From JAEXOD01 sp963663265 (GTDB taxonomy: Bacteria; Bacteroidota; Ignavibacteria; Ignavibacteriales; Melioribacteraceae): 64,000 nucleotides of DNA. A program made the position numbers and the translations under genes. Of this stretch, positions 18,081-25,851 are shown piece by piece; within the stretch, counting starts at the first letter, position 1; each line of letters opens with the position of its first letter. The notes under the pieces were generated by a model. That model did no database searches and was not told the origin of the DNA. It saw only the letters and a program-made list of their open reading frames with translations. The stretch lies in NCBI GenBank assembly GCA_963663265.2, contig CAXXXM010000001.1, positions 930,001 to 994,000 on the forward strand. The letters run 5' to 3'.

Positions 18081-18593
18081 TTATTTTGAAAATTTGTTAT
18101 TAAGAAAATCTTTTAATTTTGTTTTTGTGTCAGTAGTTAATGCAAAATCAAAAGAACGATTCTGTCCTTTAACTCTTAAATCGATTGAATTTGAATTTTT
18201 TAATAATTCAATAATTTCAGATGAGAAACGAAATCCAATATTCTCTCTAACCATTGAACCCAAAATAGTATTTCGATTGGGTGTAGAAGAGGGTATTAGT
18301 TCAAAGGTTTTTCCATCCATAAGCAATAACATAGACTCTAAAAAAGCCCAGTTATCAGCAGTATAGTCAAATACAAACCCAAAAAAAGTAGAATCTTTCG
18401 TAACTATATTGACAAATTGTACAGACATCTTTGCCATATCAAATGGAGATGAATTCTTTAAAATAATAGGAGTGGAATTATATATGGTTCTATCCGGATA
18501 AAATTTATCGGTTTGTTTTTGTATCTTATATGGTACAGAGCAGGCAACCAAAAAAAACAATGGAATTAATAAAAAAAATAGTTTCCTTTCCAT
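18081..18593 (-). CDS. Putative lipoprotein of the lysogeny block
   Basis: About 170 residues. It starts at the ATG at 18593 (MERKLFFLLIPLFFLVAC), preceded by a GAGGG ribosome-binding site, and shows a lipobox FLVAC with the lipidated cysteine near residue 18. The mature part is beta-rich and unrecognised. A surface lipoprotein expressed from the integrase/repressor side of a prophage is a common place for superinfection-exclusion or host-fitness genes; that role is only an inference here. The frame is open to a TTG at 18611. Confidence 0.65.
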   Translation of the reverse strand: MERKLFFLLIPLFFLVACSVPYKIQKQTDKFYPDRTIYNSTPIILKNSSPFDMAKMSVQFVNIVTKDSTFFGFVFDYTADNWAFLESMLLLMDGKTFELIPSSTPNRNTILGSMVRENIGFRFSSEIIELLKNSNSIDLRVKGQNRSFDFALTTDTKTKLKDFLNNKFSK

Positions 18594-18658
18594 AAATCCC
18601 TCGAAAAACAATAAGCTATGTTAATAGCTGATTAAAAGTATAGTTAATTAAATTAATA

Positions 18659-19273
18659 TCAGTATTTTATTACATTCCCATACAATCGATACATATATTC
18701 AATCTGGGAATAATCTATTTGTTCAACATTAAAATCTTTATCGACTAAAATTAAGAATAACTCATTTACAATACATTTTTTGATTTTTACTTCGCCATTT
18801 TTTTGCTTAACAATTACAATATCATTAGTTTTAATTTCTTCTGACGTATCAATTAATACATCTTCACCAACCTTAAAAATATCAGTTTTGTCTGATTGTT
18901 TGATAGTATATGCAAGGATATCTTTACGCATTTCCTCAATTCCTTCAGTTAAGCTATCAACAATGCCTATTGTCTTAGCTCCTTCAATAGCTATTCCATT
19001 AGTAGATATATTTGAAATTTTATTTGTTACTGGAGGCTCTAAAACTTTGTAAGTGATATTTTCTGGGTCTGAATCATCAATAATAATATTAAGAGCTTTC
19101 TCAATTTTCCCAATAGTTTCAGGATGCAATTTCCTATCAGCATCACGTTTTAACTTATTAACAATTGTAGAAAAGCTTCTTAGCTCATATTTGTCCTGCA
19201 TGCCGTTGGCAGTTATGCGAAAGTCTGCAAGAATTTGCTCTATTAGTTTATAATAAGGATTTATTTTTTCCAT
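18659..19273 (-). CDS. Phage repressor, CI/S24-like
   Basis: 204 residues. The N-terminal ~75 residues are helical and likely DNA-binding (STIVNKLKRDADRKLHPETIGKIEKAL is in the style of an XRE-type repressor). The C-terminal ~80 residues resemble the LexA/CI peptidase-like dimerisation fold: FKVGEDVLIDTSEEIKTNDIVIVKQKNGEVKIKKCI. A serine in KQSDK and a lysine in VKIKK are near the positions of the usual Ser-Lys dyad, but autocleavage cannot be judged. It is divergent from the Cro-like gene across a repeat-containing operator region, the classic place for the master repressor. Confidence 0.75.
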   Translation of the reverse strand: MEKINPYYKLIEQILADFRITANGMQDKYELRSFSTIVNKLKRDADRKLHPETIGKIEKALNIIIDDSDPENITYKVLEPPVTNKISNISTNGIAIEGAKTIGIVDSLTEGIEEMRKDILAYTIKQSDKTDIFKVGEDVLIDTSEEIKTNDIVIVKQKNGEVKIKKCIVNELFLILVDKDFNVEQIDYSQIEYMYRLYGNVIKY

Positions 19274-19303
19274 TTCTCAACTTATTTAATCTTTTAATAA
19301 AAA

Positions 19304-19343
19304 AAAACTGAATAGTTTTTAACAAAACTGAACATTTTTTAAC
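19304..19343. promoter_or_regulatory. Tandem 20-bp operator-like repeats
   Basis: Two head-to-tail 20-bp units, aaaactgaatagtttttaac (19304-19323) and aaaactgaacattttttaac (19324-19343), differ at only two positions. They lie between the divergent repressor and Cro-like genes, just upstream of the rightward -35 box, so they are good candidates for repressor binding sites. Confidence 0.55.
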
Positions 19344-19350
19344 TTTTTTG

Positions 19351-19379
19351 TTGACATATAGCGGTGGAAATAATATATT
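19351..19379 (+). promoter_or_regulatory. Rightward early promoter
   Basis: TTGACA at 19351-19356 is followed after 17 bp by TATATT at 19374-19379, a good sigma70-type match, 49 bp upstream of the Cro-like start. Two direct copies of aaagtttaga follow at 19386-19405 and may be further operator half-sites in the 5' leader. Confidence 0.6.
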
Positions 19380-19427
19380 ACACTTAAAGTTTAGAAAAGT
19401 TTAGAACAATTTAAAAAAGGTGATGTC

Positions 19428-19640
19428 ATGATCAGTTTTGACTTCAAAAAATTCTTAATCGATAACAGAAAATCAAAGAATGATTTAGCAAAATTATTGA
19501 ACTCTCCAATTACTTCCATAATCTATATGGTAGAAAGAGGTACAGTAAAGCCGAGTTTCCTGGCTTTGCTTGAATCCCACTTTGGCAACCTAAATACTTA
19601 CATTAAGGACAAAGAACATAGCCGTACTTATGCAAATTAA
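19428..19640 (+). CDS. Small Cro-like helix-turn-helix protein
   Basis: 70 residues. FLIDNRKSKNDLAKLLNSPITSIIYMVERGTVKPSFLALL fits a compact XRE-type helix-turn-helix with little else. It is the first gene of the rightward transcript, opposite the repressor, which is where cro lies in lambdoid and similar phages. RBS aaaggtgatgtc precedes the ATG. Assignment as Cro is by position and fold, not by sequence identity. Confidence 0.6.
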   Translation: MISFDFKKFLIDNRKSKNDLAKLLNSPITSIIYMVERGTVKPSFLALLESHFGNLNTYIKDKEHSRTYAN

Positions 19641-19686
19641 TGTGAAAATATTCTAAAATCTGTGATTAATACTGAGAAAAATTAAA

Positions 19687-20094
19687 ATGGATTCATTAAA
19701 AGAAATAAAATTAAAATTTTTGAAACAAGACAAATTGAGTGTAACTGAGTTAGCAGTCAAAACAGGTCTCACTGCTCATAGATTGTACTACCTTCTTGGT
19801 GATACAGCCAAAACAATACCTTTAGAAGAGTATATCTTGATAATTAAGGTCTTAGATGAAGACTCATCAACTCCATATAATTGTGATTCTATTACTGGGA
19901 ATACTCTTCAATTAATTTCGAACATTACTGAACAGATAACAAAACTTTCTATACAGGTGCAAAAAGCTACTGCAGACGGAAAAGTTACAGAACAAGAAAT
20001 ATTATTGATGAAAGTTTCAGTTGACCGACTTGAAGAAAAAGCATTAGAAGCAATTAGCAGATTTCGAAAACTTTTGAAAGGGGCGAAAAGATAA
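19687..20094 (+). CDS. Hypothetical regulator with N-terminal HTH and C-terminal coiled coil
   Basis: 135 residues. The N-terminus (KLSVTELAVKTGLTAHRLYYLLGDTAKTIPLEEYILI) looks like a helix-turn-helix with recognition helix near residues 28-38. The second half (from ~75) is a heptad-rich helix that could dimerise. The end overlaps the next start by 1 bp. Early-gene regulator is the likely role. Confidence 0.55.
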   Translation: MDSLKEIKLKFLKQDKLSVTELAVKTGLTAHRLYYLLGDTAKTIPLEEYILIIKVLDEDSSTPYNCDSITGNTLQLISNITEQITKLSIQVQKATADGKVTEQEILLMKVSVDRLEEKALEAISRFRKLLKGAKR

Positions 20095-20444
20095 TGTTAG
20101 TGACAAATGAAGAACTGTTTAATAAAATGGTTACAGTCGAAAGTTTGTTAAATAAACTTTTAGACACTAATGTCGCAAATTCAATTGAAGAAGTAAGCCT
20201 TACAAAAGCAGCTAAATTACTTCACATTGGTACCGAAAAGCTCAAAGACTTAGTTAAGCACGGGCGAATTAAAGCTCTTAAATACAAGGATAAGCAGAAT
20301 AAAACAAATTATCGTTTCCGGATATCAGATATCAAAGCATTCCAACAGAACCATGAACACGAAGTAATTAATATAGATAACTTAAATGTAGAACCAGCAG
20401 AAGATATAGCCAATAGAATTTTTGGCAGGAGGGTAAGTCTATGA
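20094..20444 (+). CDS. Excisionase/MerR-type HTH protein
   Basis: 116 residues with a winged-helix DNA-binding domain of the excisionase kind: EVSLTKAAKLLHIGTEKLKDLVKHGRI (residues ~35-62), followed by the wing and FRISDIKAFQQNH. Proteins of this type act as excisionase (recombination directionality factor) or as transcription regulators. No other excisionase candidate is seen in the element, so it is the best candidate. Its stop overlaps the next start (ATGA). Confidence 0.65.
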   Translation: MLVTNEELFNKMVTVESLLNKLLDTNVANSIEEVSLTKAAKLLHIGTEKLKDLVKHGRIKALKYKDKQNKTNYRFRISDIKAFQQNHEHEVINIDNLNVEPAEDIANRIFGRRVSL

Positions 20445-20818
20445 AATTTCCTTTTTACCAAATGAGTACAAAACGATGTGACAGATGTGGCAGATTTCTA
20501 AAACTCAACCTTATACTTAGAAATCCAAAAGCAAATCTATGCTATTCATGTAGGCAAGAACTTAAAAAAGAGCGACAAGCTCGATTGCAGCGAACTTGTC
20601 GCAATTCACAAATACATAACAATGAGGTACTTATGAACCCAACCCAAAATAACAAATCTGCCAGAAAAAGGCAATATCCAATTACACTTGATAGGGAGGC
20701 TATGGCAAAATTAACTCCGGAGACTGCCAAAGGATTAGACCCTCTCTTCAAGAGGATAGTAAAAAGTATTTATCCAAATCTATTTGAGGAGGCTACACAT
20801 GAACCAAGCATTAATTAA
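20441..20818 (+). CDS. Small zinc-ribbon protein
   Basis: 125 residues. One four-cysteine zinc site is plain near the N-terminus: CDRCGRFL ... CYSCRQELKKE (two CxxC knuckles about 20 residues apart). The remainder is basic and short on hydrophobic residues. Probably binds nucleic acid. Function unknown; it belongs to the early region just before the recombination genes. Confidence 0.55.
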   Translation: MKFPFYQMSTKRCDRCGRFLKLNLILRNPKANLCYSCRQELKKERQARLQRTCRNSQIHNNEVLMNPTQNNKSARKRQYPITLDREAMAKLTPETAKGLDPLFKRIVKSIYPNLFEEATHEPSIN

Positions 20819-21845
20819 ACTTACAGATGAAAGGATTAATGATAATAATTCATTAGTCGCTTTTGTAGAAAGAGCTAAAGCAGTGACAATTCCATTATTT
20901 CCACAAACAGTTGGTTTTATCGACCCGGCATTAAAATTTGGTGTTGCTTTGGTTTCTGTAAATACTCAGCTCGATAATTATGGCAACAATCAAGATATAT
21001 ACAAGAATGAAACTGGGGGTTATTGTTTGCATTTATCCAAATTAAACGAAATTGCCCAGCAGGCTGGAATTCAAATTAAAAGTTCAAGACCAATTGACCG
21101 TAGAACTGATGAACAAGGAAGAATAACCCTTGTAATTCATGAGGTAACCGGTATAATGAAAAGCATTGATGGTTCGACAAAAATGTTAACTACAACTGGG
21201 AAGTACGATTATTATAGGGATAAAGAAAAATTTATAAAACCTGGAGAGATAGACAGAAATGGGAATATTAAAGGAGAAGGACAAGTTAAAGGACGTAGAA
21301 GTCATGCCGAGGCACTTGCTGAAAGTAATGCAATGTATAGATTATTCAATAAACTTTTAGCAAAAATACCTACATCATTTCCACTTGAAGAACTTAAAAA
21401 ACCTTTTGCAATCCCTTATGTAATTGAAGATAAAAACGAAATTATTAATTCACTCCCTCCGGAAGAACAAAAAATATTACGTATGGAATTAGCTAAAAAA
21501 CGTTTAGGTATTGCAAGTTCTGTATATGGTAATGAAGAACAAATACAAAAACAGGTTCAAGAAACTAATATTCAGGTATTAACTGATGATGAAGAAGATG
21601 AAGAAGAAACAACTTCTTCCGGATTAACTTTAACTGAACAGAATCATGAAAATGCTGAATCATTTAGAGGGGCTCCAGTTACTGAAAGAGTCAAAAAAAT
21701 CTTAGAACTAATCAATAAAAAAGGTTATAAACACCCAAAAGGTATAATTCCAACAGCCCAAATAATCGAAAAGACACCTCTTGAAAGGCAAATACAATTA
21801 ATTGAAGAACTTCTTAACATGCCAGATGAAGAGGTGACATTATGA
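20799..21845 (+). CDS. Phage protein of unknown function, candidate recombination mediator
   Basis: 348 residues starting at the ATG at 20799 after a strong gaggagg site; the frame continues to a TTG at 20784. I do not recognise the family with certainty. The first ~220 residues are mixed alpha/beta and contain VKGRRSHAEALAESNAMYRL, which recalls the AE-x-x-A-x-x-R/N helix of phage single-strand annealing proteins. An acidic low-complexity linker (DDEEDEEE) separates a C-terminal helical tail. It overlaps sbcD by 4 bp. Position directly before an SbcCD nuclease pair favours a DNA-annealing or ssDNA-binding job; this is inference. Confidence 0.5.
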   Translation: MNQALIKLTDERINDNNSLVAFVERAKAVTIPLFPQTVGFIDPALKFGVALVSVNTQLDNYGNNQDIYKNETGGYCLHLSKLNEIAQQAGIQIKSSRPIDRRTDEQGRITLVIHEVTGIMKSIDGSTKMLTTTGKYDYYRDKEKFIKPGEIDRNGNIKGEGQVKGRRSHAEALAESNAMYRLFNKLLAKIPTSFPLEELKKPFAIPYVIEDKNEIINSLPPEEQKILRMELAKKRLGIASSVYGNEEQIQKQVQETNIQVLTDDEEDEEETTSSGLTLTEQNHENAESFRGAPVTERVKKILELINKKGYKHPKGIIPTAQIIEKTPLERQIQLIEELLNMPDEEVTL

Positions 21846-23041
21846 TTAGAATAGTTCACACAGCAGATTGGCACGCAGATTCAGACCCAGTAAAACTCCA
21901 GAAACTTATTAGTTCGTTAGACGAGCTTGAAGAGTTTGTTAAAAATAATAAAGTAAATATTTTGCTTATTGCCGGTGATATTTGGGAGAAGAAACAAACC
22001 TTTTCGCAAAAATCAGGAGTACCCTTAATCCTTGATAAATTAAGATGTTTATGTTTATATGTTGATAGGATTTATATAATCAAAGGCAATAATGCTCATG
22101 ATGAAGTTGGTTCTGTTGAACTGATAAATGAAATTGATTCTGATAAGATTTTTGCAACTGAAGATTTAGATGTTATTGGAATTGACTTATTTCAAAATAC
22201 TCAGAACATTGACGAATATAATCTTCTTGAAAATGCTAATGTTCCGGAAAAATTAAGCTTGATTGTTTCAATGGTTCCTTATCCAACTAAATCAAATTTT
22301 GTTTCAAATGATTCAATTGATAATAACAACGCAGATTTTATTCAAAAGTTTGAAGAGATTTTTGAGTTAATAGGTGATGTTACAACTCCTTACAGTTGTC
22401 CAAAAGTATTAATGTTTCATGGTAATGTTGTTGGCTCCAGATTAAGCTCAGGACAGTCTTTAGTTTCTCAAGATATTATGGTTGCTCCAAGGACCCTCCA
22501 AAAGGCAAATGCAGATTATTATGCACTCGGACATATACACTTACGTCAAGAAGTGGCTCCAAATATGGTTTATTCCGGTTCAATGTACAACAAAAATTGG
22601 GGAGAGACTGAACCAAAATCATTTGAAGTAATTGAATTTGACGATTCCGGAATGAAGACTGAACAAGTCTATTTTCAAAACGCAAATCCAATGGTTACTC
22701 TATTTGCTGAATTCAAAAATGGTGAGTTTAGTTTTCAAGATAGTTTAGAAACTATTGATACAGCAAAACAACCAAACTCAGAAGTTAGGCTAAAATACTC
22801 AGTTGCTGAATCAGAACGTAATTTGGTAACGGCTGAAAAAATAGCAGAATTAAAATTTTTATTTGGTGAGAATTTGAAGATTGAAGAAATGGTTATCCCG
22901 GACGTTAGAGAATCTCGAAGTGAGCAAATTATGGATGCAAAATCACTATTTGAAGAAGTGGTTGAGTTTGCAAGAATAATCAGTCAAGAGTTACCCGAAA
23001 CAATTAAATCAAAAATTGAATCAATTGAGGAGCACAAATGA
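21842..23041 (+). CDS. sbcD: SbcD/Mre11-like DNA exonuclease subunit
   Basis: 399-residue calcineurin-like metallophosphoesterase that forms the nuclease of the SbcCD (Mre11-Rad50) complex. Metal motifs appear in order: HTADWHAD (residues 5-12), IAGDIWEKK (~43), KGNNAHDEVG (~81, the GNHD variant), FHGNV (~182), and ALGHIHLR (~224). The C-terminal ~140 residues would contact SbcC. The ATGA overlaps at both ends (4 bp) show tight translational coupling with the flanking genes. Confidence 0.9.
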   Translation: MIRIVHTADWHADSDPVKLQKLISSLDELEEFVKNNKVNILLIAGDIWEKKQTFSQKSGVPLILDKLRCLCLYVDRIYIIKGNNAHDEVGSVELINEIDSDKIFATEDLDVIGIDLFQNTQNIDEYNLLENANVPEKLSLIVSMVPYPTKSNFVSNDSIDNNNADFIQKFEEIFELIGDVTTPYSCPKVLMFHGNVVGSRLSSGQSLVSQDIMVAPRTLQKANADYYALGHIHLRQEVAPNMVYSGSMYNKNWGETEPKSFEVIEFDDSGMKTEQVYFQNANPMVTLFAEFKNGEFSFQDSLETIDTAKQPNSEVRLKYSVAESERNLVTAEKIAELKFLFGENLKIEEMVIPDVRESRSEQIMDAKSLFEEVVEFARIISQELPETIKSKIESIEEHK

Positions 23042-25371
23042 AAATTAATAAATTATTACTTAGAGGAGCAAAAGGGATTAAAAAGGGCTTAGGACTTGAT
23101 GAAATTGAAATTGATTTCTCACAATTCAAACCTGGTATAGTTGCATTTATTGGGAAAAATGGTTCAGGGAAAACAACAATAATGGAAAATCTTCACCCTT
23201 ACAGATGCCTTGTTTCAAGAGATGGTTCTTTACATACACACTTTTTTCTAAAAGATTCTTATCGGGTTTTAGAATTCGACTACAAAGGTAAAAGTTATGA
23301 ATCACGAATCTTGATTGATGCTCTTACTGGAAGTTCAGAAGCTTATCTTAAGTGTAATGGAGTTGCTCTTAATGATGGGAAACTAACCACTTACGATTCA
23401 GAAATAGAAAAAATATTAGGCACTCAACAGCTTTTCTTTTCTTCTTTCTTCAGCGGACAACAGGCAAAAGGAATTGCTCAACTTAAACCAACTGAAAGGA
23501 AGAAACTGTTCTTTGAACTTCTCAACCTTGATGTATATGAGGGTTATTTGAAAAGTGCTAAAGAAAAATTAAATAGTGCAGAGTTAGAATTAGCTGATGT
23601 AGAAGGGCAAATAAAAGCACTCAATGTAGATCCAAACGATTTAGAGAATCTTAAGGTTGAACTGAATTCACATAAGAGTAATAGTGCCGGTTATAAGATG
23701 AAAGTTGAAGAACTGGAAAACAGAATCTTATCAACTGAATATCAAATTAAAACTACTGAATATGAATTATTACAGCTTGAAGAATCTGCCAAAAAGAACA
23801 AAGAACTCTTAGAAAAGATAAGTAATATCAGAAGTAAACATGCTGATGAAATACAAAAATTAATCGAGAAAAGAGATAGTATTGAGCAAGAACTATGGAA
23901 GTTAAATAGAGAAACAAAGGGTATGGAAGAAAATATTAAAAACCGTCCCTTGATTGAAGAAAAGCTTAAATCCATTGCTGATATTGAATGTAAATTAAAA
24001 AAGCACAAAGAACGAAAAGAACAGTTAAGAAAAGAACTTGATGTATTACAAGAAAAAGAGAATGAATATCAAACCCTATATTCTTCAAAAAAAGAAGAAT
24101 ATATGAAAGCTAATAGTAAAGTAAAAGAATATGAAATTATTATTAAGAACCTTAAAGAACAACAATCTGCTTTAATTCTCAATACTAAAATTCTTGATAA
24201 TGTTCCATGTGATGTCTTAATAGGACAAAAGTGTAGATTCGTTTCCAATGCTTATTCTGACAAAGAAAAATTGAATCCATTAGCTGAAAAAATTAGCGAA
24301 TATGAATCCCAAATTTCATTGCTTAATCAATCAACTTTTCAAATGTCTAAACAATTGAATGAATTAATTGACAACCATAATACAAATGAGCTTAATGCAT
24401 TAAAAGAGTTATTAAAATTAGAAGGGCAAGAAATAAGCTCTTTGGATTCAGAATTATTTCAATTGGCTCTTGACGATTGGGAATCACAATTAAAGCGTAT
24501 TGATACATTCCAGATAAAAATTGAATCAAATTGCGAAAAGATTGAGATGCTCGAAAAATCATTTGAGGATTTAGTTGAGACAATCGAAACGGCTAATAAG
24601 AATATAGCAATACAAATCTCAGAAATTGAGAAAGAAATAGTTACAACAGTAAACGATTTAAGAGATGAAAAAAATGGTTTGCTGAAAACGTATTCAAGTG
24701 AATTAATTGAGTTGAAAAACGAATTAGCTCATAACAAGGATAAGGTTCTAAATTACGAAAAGTCTATAACAGTAACTGCTGAAAAAATAACAGTTCTTAA
24801 TGAGAATATTAAGAAAACAACCACACTAAATCAAAAGCGAGATAAAATTCAAAAAGAAATTATCGATTGGAATTTTATTTGCAAGGCTTTTGATAAAAAC
24901 GGAATTCCGGTTCTAAAGTTAGAGAATTCAGCTGTTGAAATAACCACAATAACTAATGAATTATTACAACTTTTTGAATCTAAATTTAGGATTGTTTTTG
25001 AAACAACTAAGCTTTCAGCAGATAAGAAAAAACAAAAAGAAACTTTTGACATTAATATTATTGAAGACGATGGTATTTGTGAAATTAGTAATAAATCCGG
25101 AGGACAAAGAGTCTGGATTGAAACAGCTATCCAACAGGCTATTAGCTATGTCATAAGGCAACAAGGAAATAAAATTGATACTGCTTTCCTTGATGAAAAA
25201 GATGGAGCTTTAGACGATAGTGCAGCAGCTAATTATGTTGATATGCTGAAAAAATCCCATGAAATGAATGGGGTTTATAATACATTCTTTATTACTCATA
25301 GAACTGAACTTCTTGATTTTATTCCACAGCATGTTCGTTTGGTTGATGGTTATGTGGAGGTATCATGCTAA
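23038..25371 (+). CDS. sbcC: SbcC/Rad50-like ATPase subunit
   Basis: 777-residue SMC-type ATPase. Walker A GKNGSGKTT is near residue 41, a long coiled coil fills ~180-380 and ~400-620, the signature SGGQR is near 688 and Walker B FLDEKDGALDD near 718. At the coil tip is C391-x7-C399 (PCDVLIGQKC) instead of the classic CxxC zinc hook. It works with the overlapping SbcD to process DNA ends or hairpins, likely for phage replication and recombination. Shorter than cellular SbcC (about 1000 residues), as usual in phages. Confidence 0.9.
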   Translation: MKINKLLLRGAKGIKKGLGLDEIEIDFSQFKPGIVAFIGKNGSGKTTIMENLHPYRCLVSRDGSLHTHFFLKDSYRVLEFDYKGKSYESRILIDALTGSSEAYLKCNGVALNDGKLTTYDSEIEKILGTQQLFFSSFFSGQQAKGIAQLKPTERKKLFFELLNLDVYEGYLKSAKEKLNSAELELADVEGQIKALNVDPNDLENLKVELNSHKSNSAGYKMKVEELENRILSTEYQIKTTEYELLQLEESAKKNKELLEKISNIRSKHADEIQKLIEKRDSIEQELWKLNRETKGMEENIKNRPLIEEKLKSIADIECKLKKHKERKEQLRKELDVLQEKENEYQTLYSSKKEEYMKANSKVKEYEIIIKNLKEQQSALILNTKILDNVPCDVLIGQKCRFVSNAYSDKEKLNPLAEKISEYESQISLLNQSTFQMSKQLNELIDNHNTNELNALKELLKLEGQEISSLDSELFQLALDDWESQLKRIDTFQIKIESNCEKIEMLEKSFEDLVETIETANKNIAIQISEIEKEIVTTVNDLRDEKNGLLKTYSSELIELKNELAHNKDKVLNYEKSITVTAEKITVLNENIKKTTTLNQKRDKIQKEIIDWNFICKAFDKNGIPVLKLENSAVEITTITNELLQLFESKFRIVFETTKLSADKKKQKETFDINIIEDDGICEISNKSGGQRVWIETAIQQAISYVIRQQGNKIDTAFLDEKDGALDDSAAANYVDMLKKSHEMNGVYNTFFITHRTELLDFIPQHVRLVDGYVEVSC

Positions 25372-25685
25372 CAGCAACAGTTATTAGTTTAATACTTTTC
25401 TTTGCCTGTACTTATTTGTCTTGTGAGCTTCTCAGAGAAAACCATAAACTTAATATGTACAAAAACCAGTACAACAGTTTAATGCAACTCCAGATTGAGA
25501 ATCAAAAAAAATATAATACTCTTGAAAATGAAAACCTGGATTTACAAGAAAAGGTAAAAGACCTTACTACTCGACTTGTTGTAATGAAATATTTAGCCAA
25601 AAGTTTGACCACTAAACAACACTTATTGGGTTCCTATGGAACCCAACCTAAAAAGATGGGGCGGGGGGTGTTTAGTGAAAATTAA
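25365..25685 (+). CDS. Small membrane-anchored coiled-coil protein
   Basis: 106 residues: one N-terminal membrane helix (residues ~2-20) followed by a strongly heptad-like helix (residues ~24-75) and a short tail. It overlaps sbcC by 7 bp. The layout resembles i-spanins or other phage membrane anchors, but the place in the replication module argues against lysis. Unknown function. Confidence 0.55.
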   Translation: MLTATVISLILFFACTYLSCELLRENHKLNMYKNQYNSLMQLQIENQKKYNTLENENLDLQEKVKDLTTRLVVMKYLAKSLTTKQHLLGSYGTQPKKMGRGVFSEN

Positions 25686-25851
25686 AAACGCTTGTGTATC
25701 TATTTTGACTGATGATAATTGCTCAACTATTAATATAGTAGGAAATAATTACAAGTCAGTACATACTTTCCCTCCTAAAAATGTTACCTGGTTACTTCTA
25801 TTTTGTGTTTTTGTTATTTGGAGTGGAGGCAAAAATGCGAAAAATAACTAA
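25675..25851 (+). CDS. Small hypothetical membrane protein
   Basis: 58 residues from a GTG at 25675 preceded by a G-rich (ggggggtg) ribosome-binding stretch; the frame is open to 25636. A single hydrophobic helix, WLLLFCVFVIWSGG, lies near the C-terminus. It overlaps both neighbours (11 bp with the gene before, 17 bp with the helicase start). The continuity of overlaps supports it being translated, but there is no homology to cite. Confidence 0.35.
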   Translation: MKIKNACVSILTDDNCSTINIVGNNYKSVHTFPPKNVTWLLLFCVFVIWSGGKNAKNN

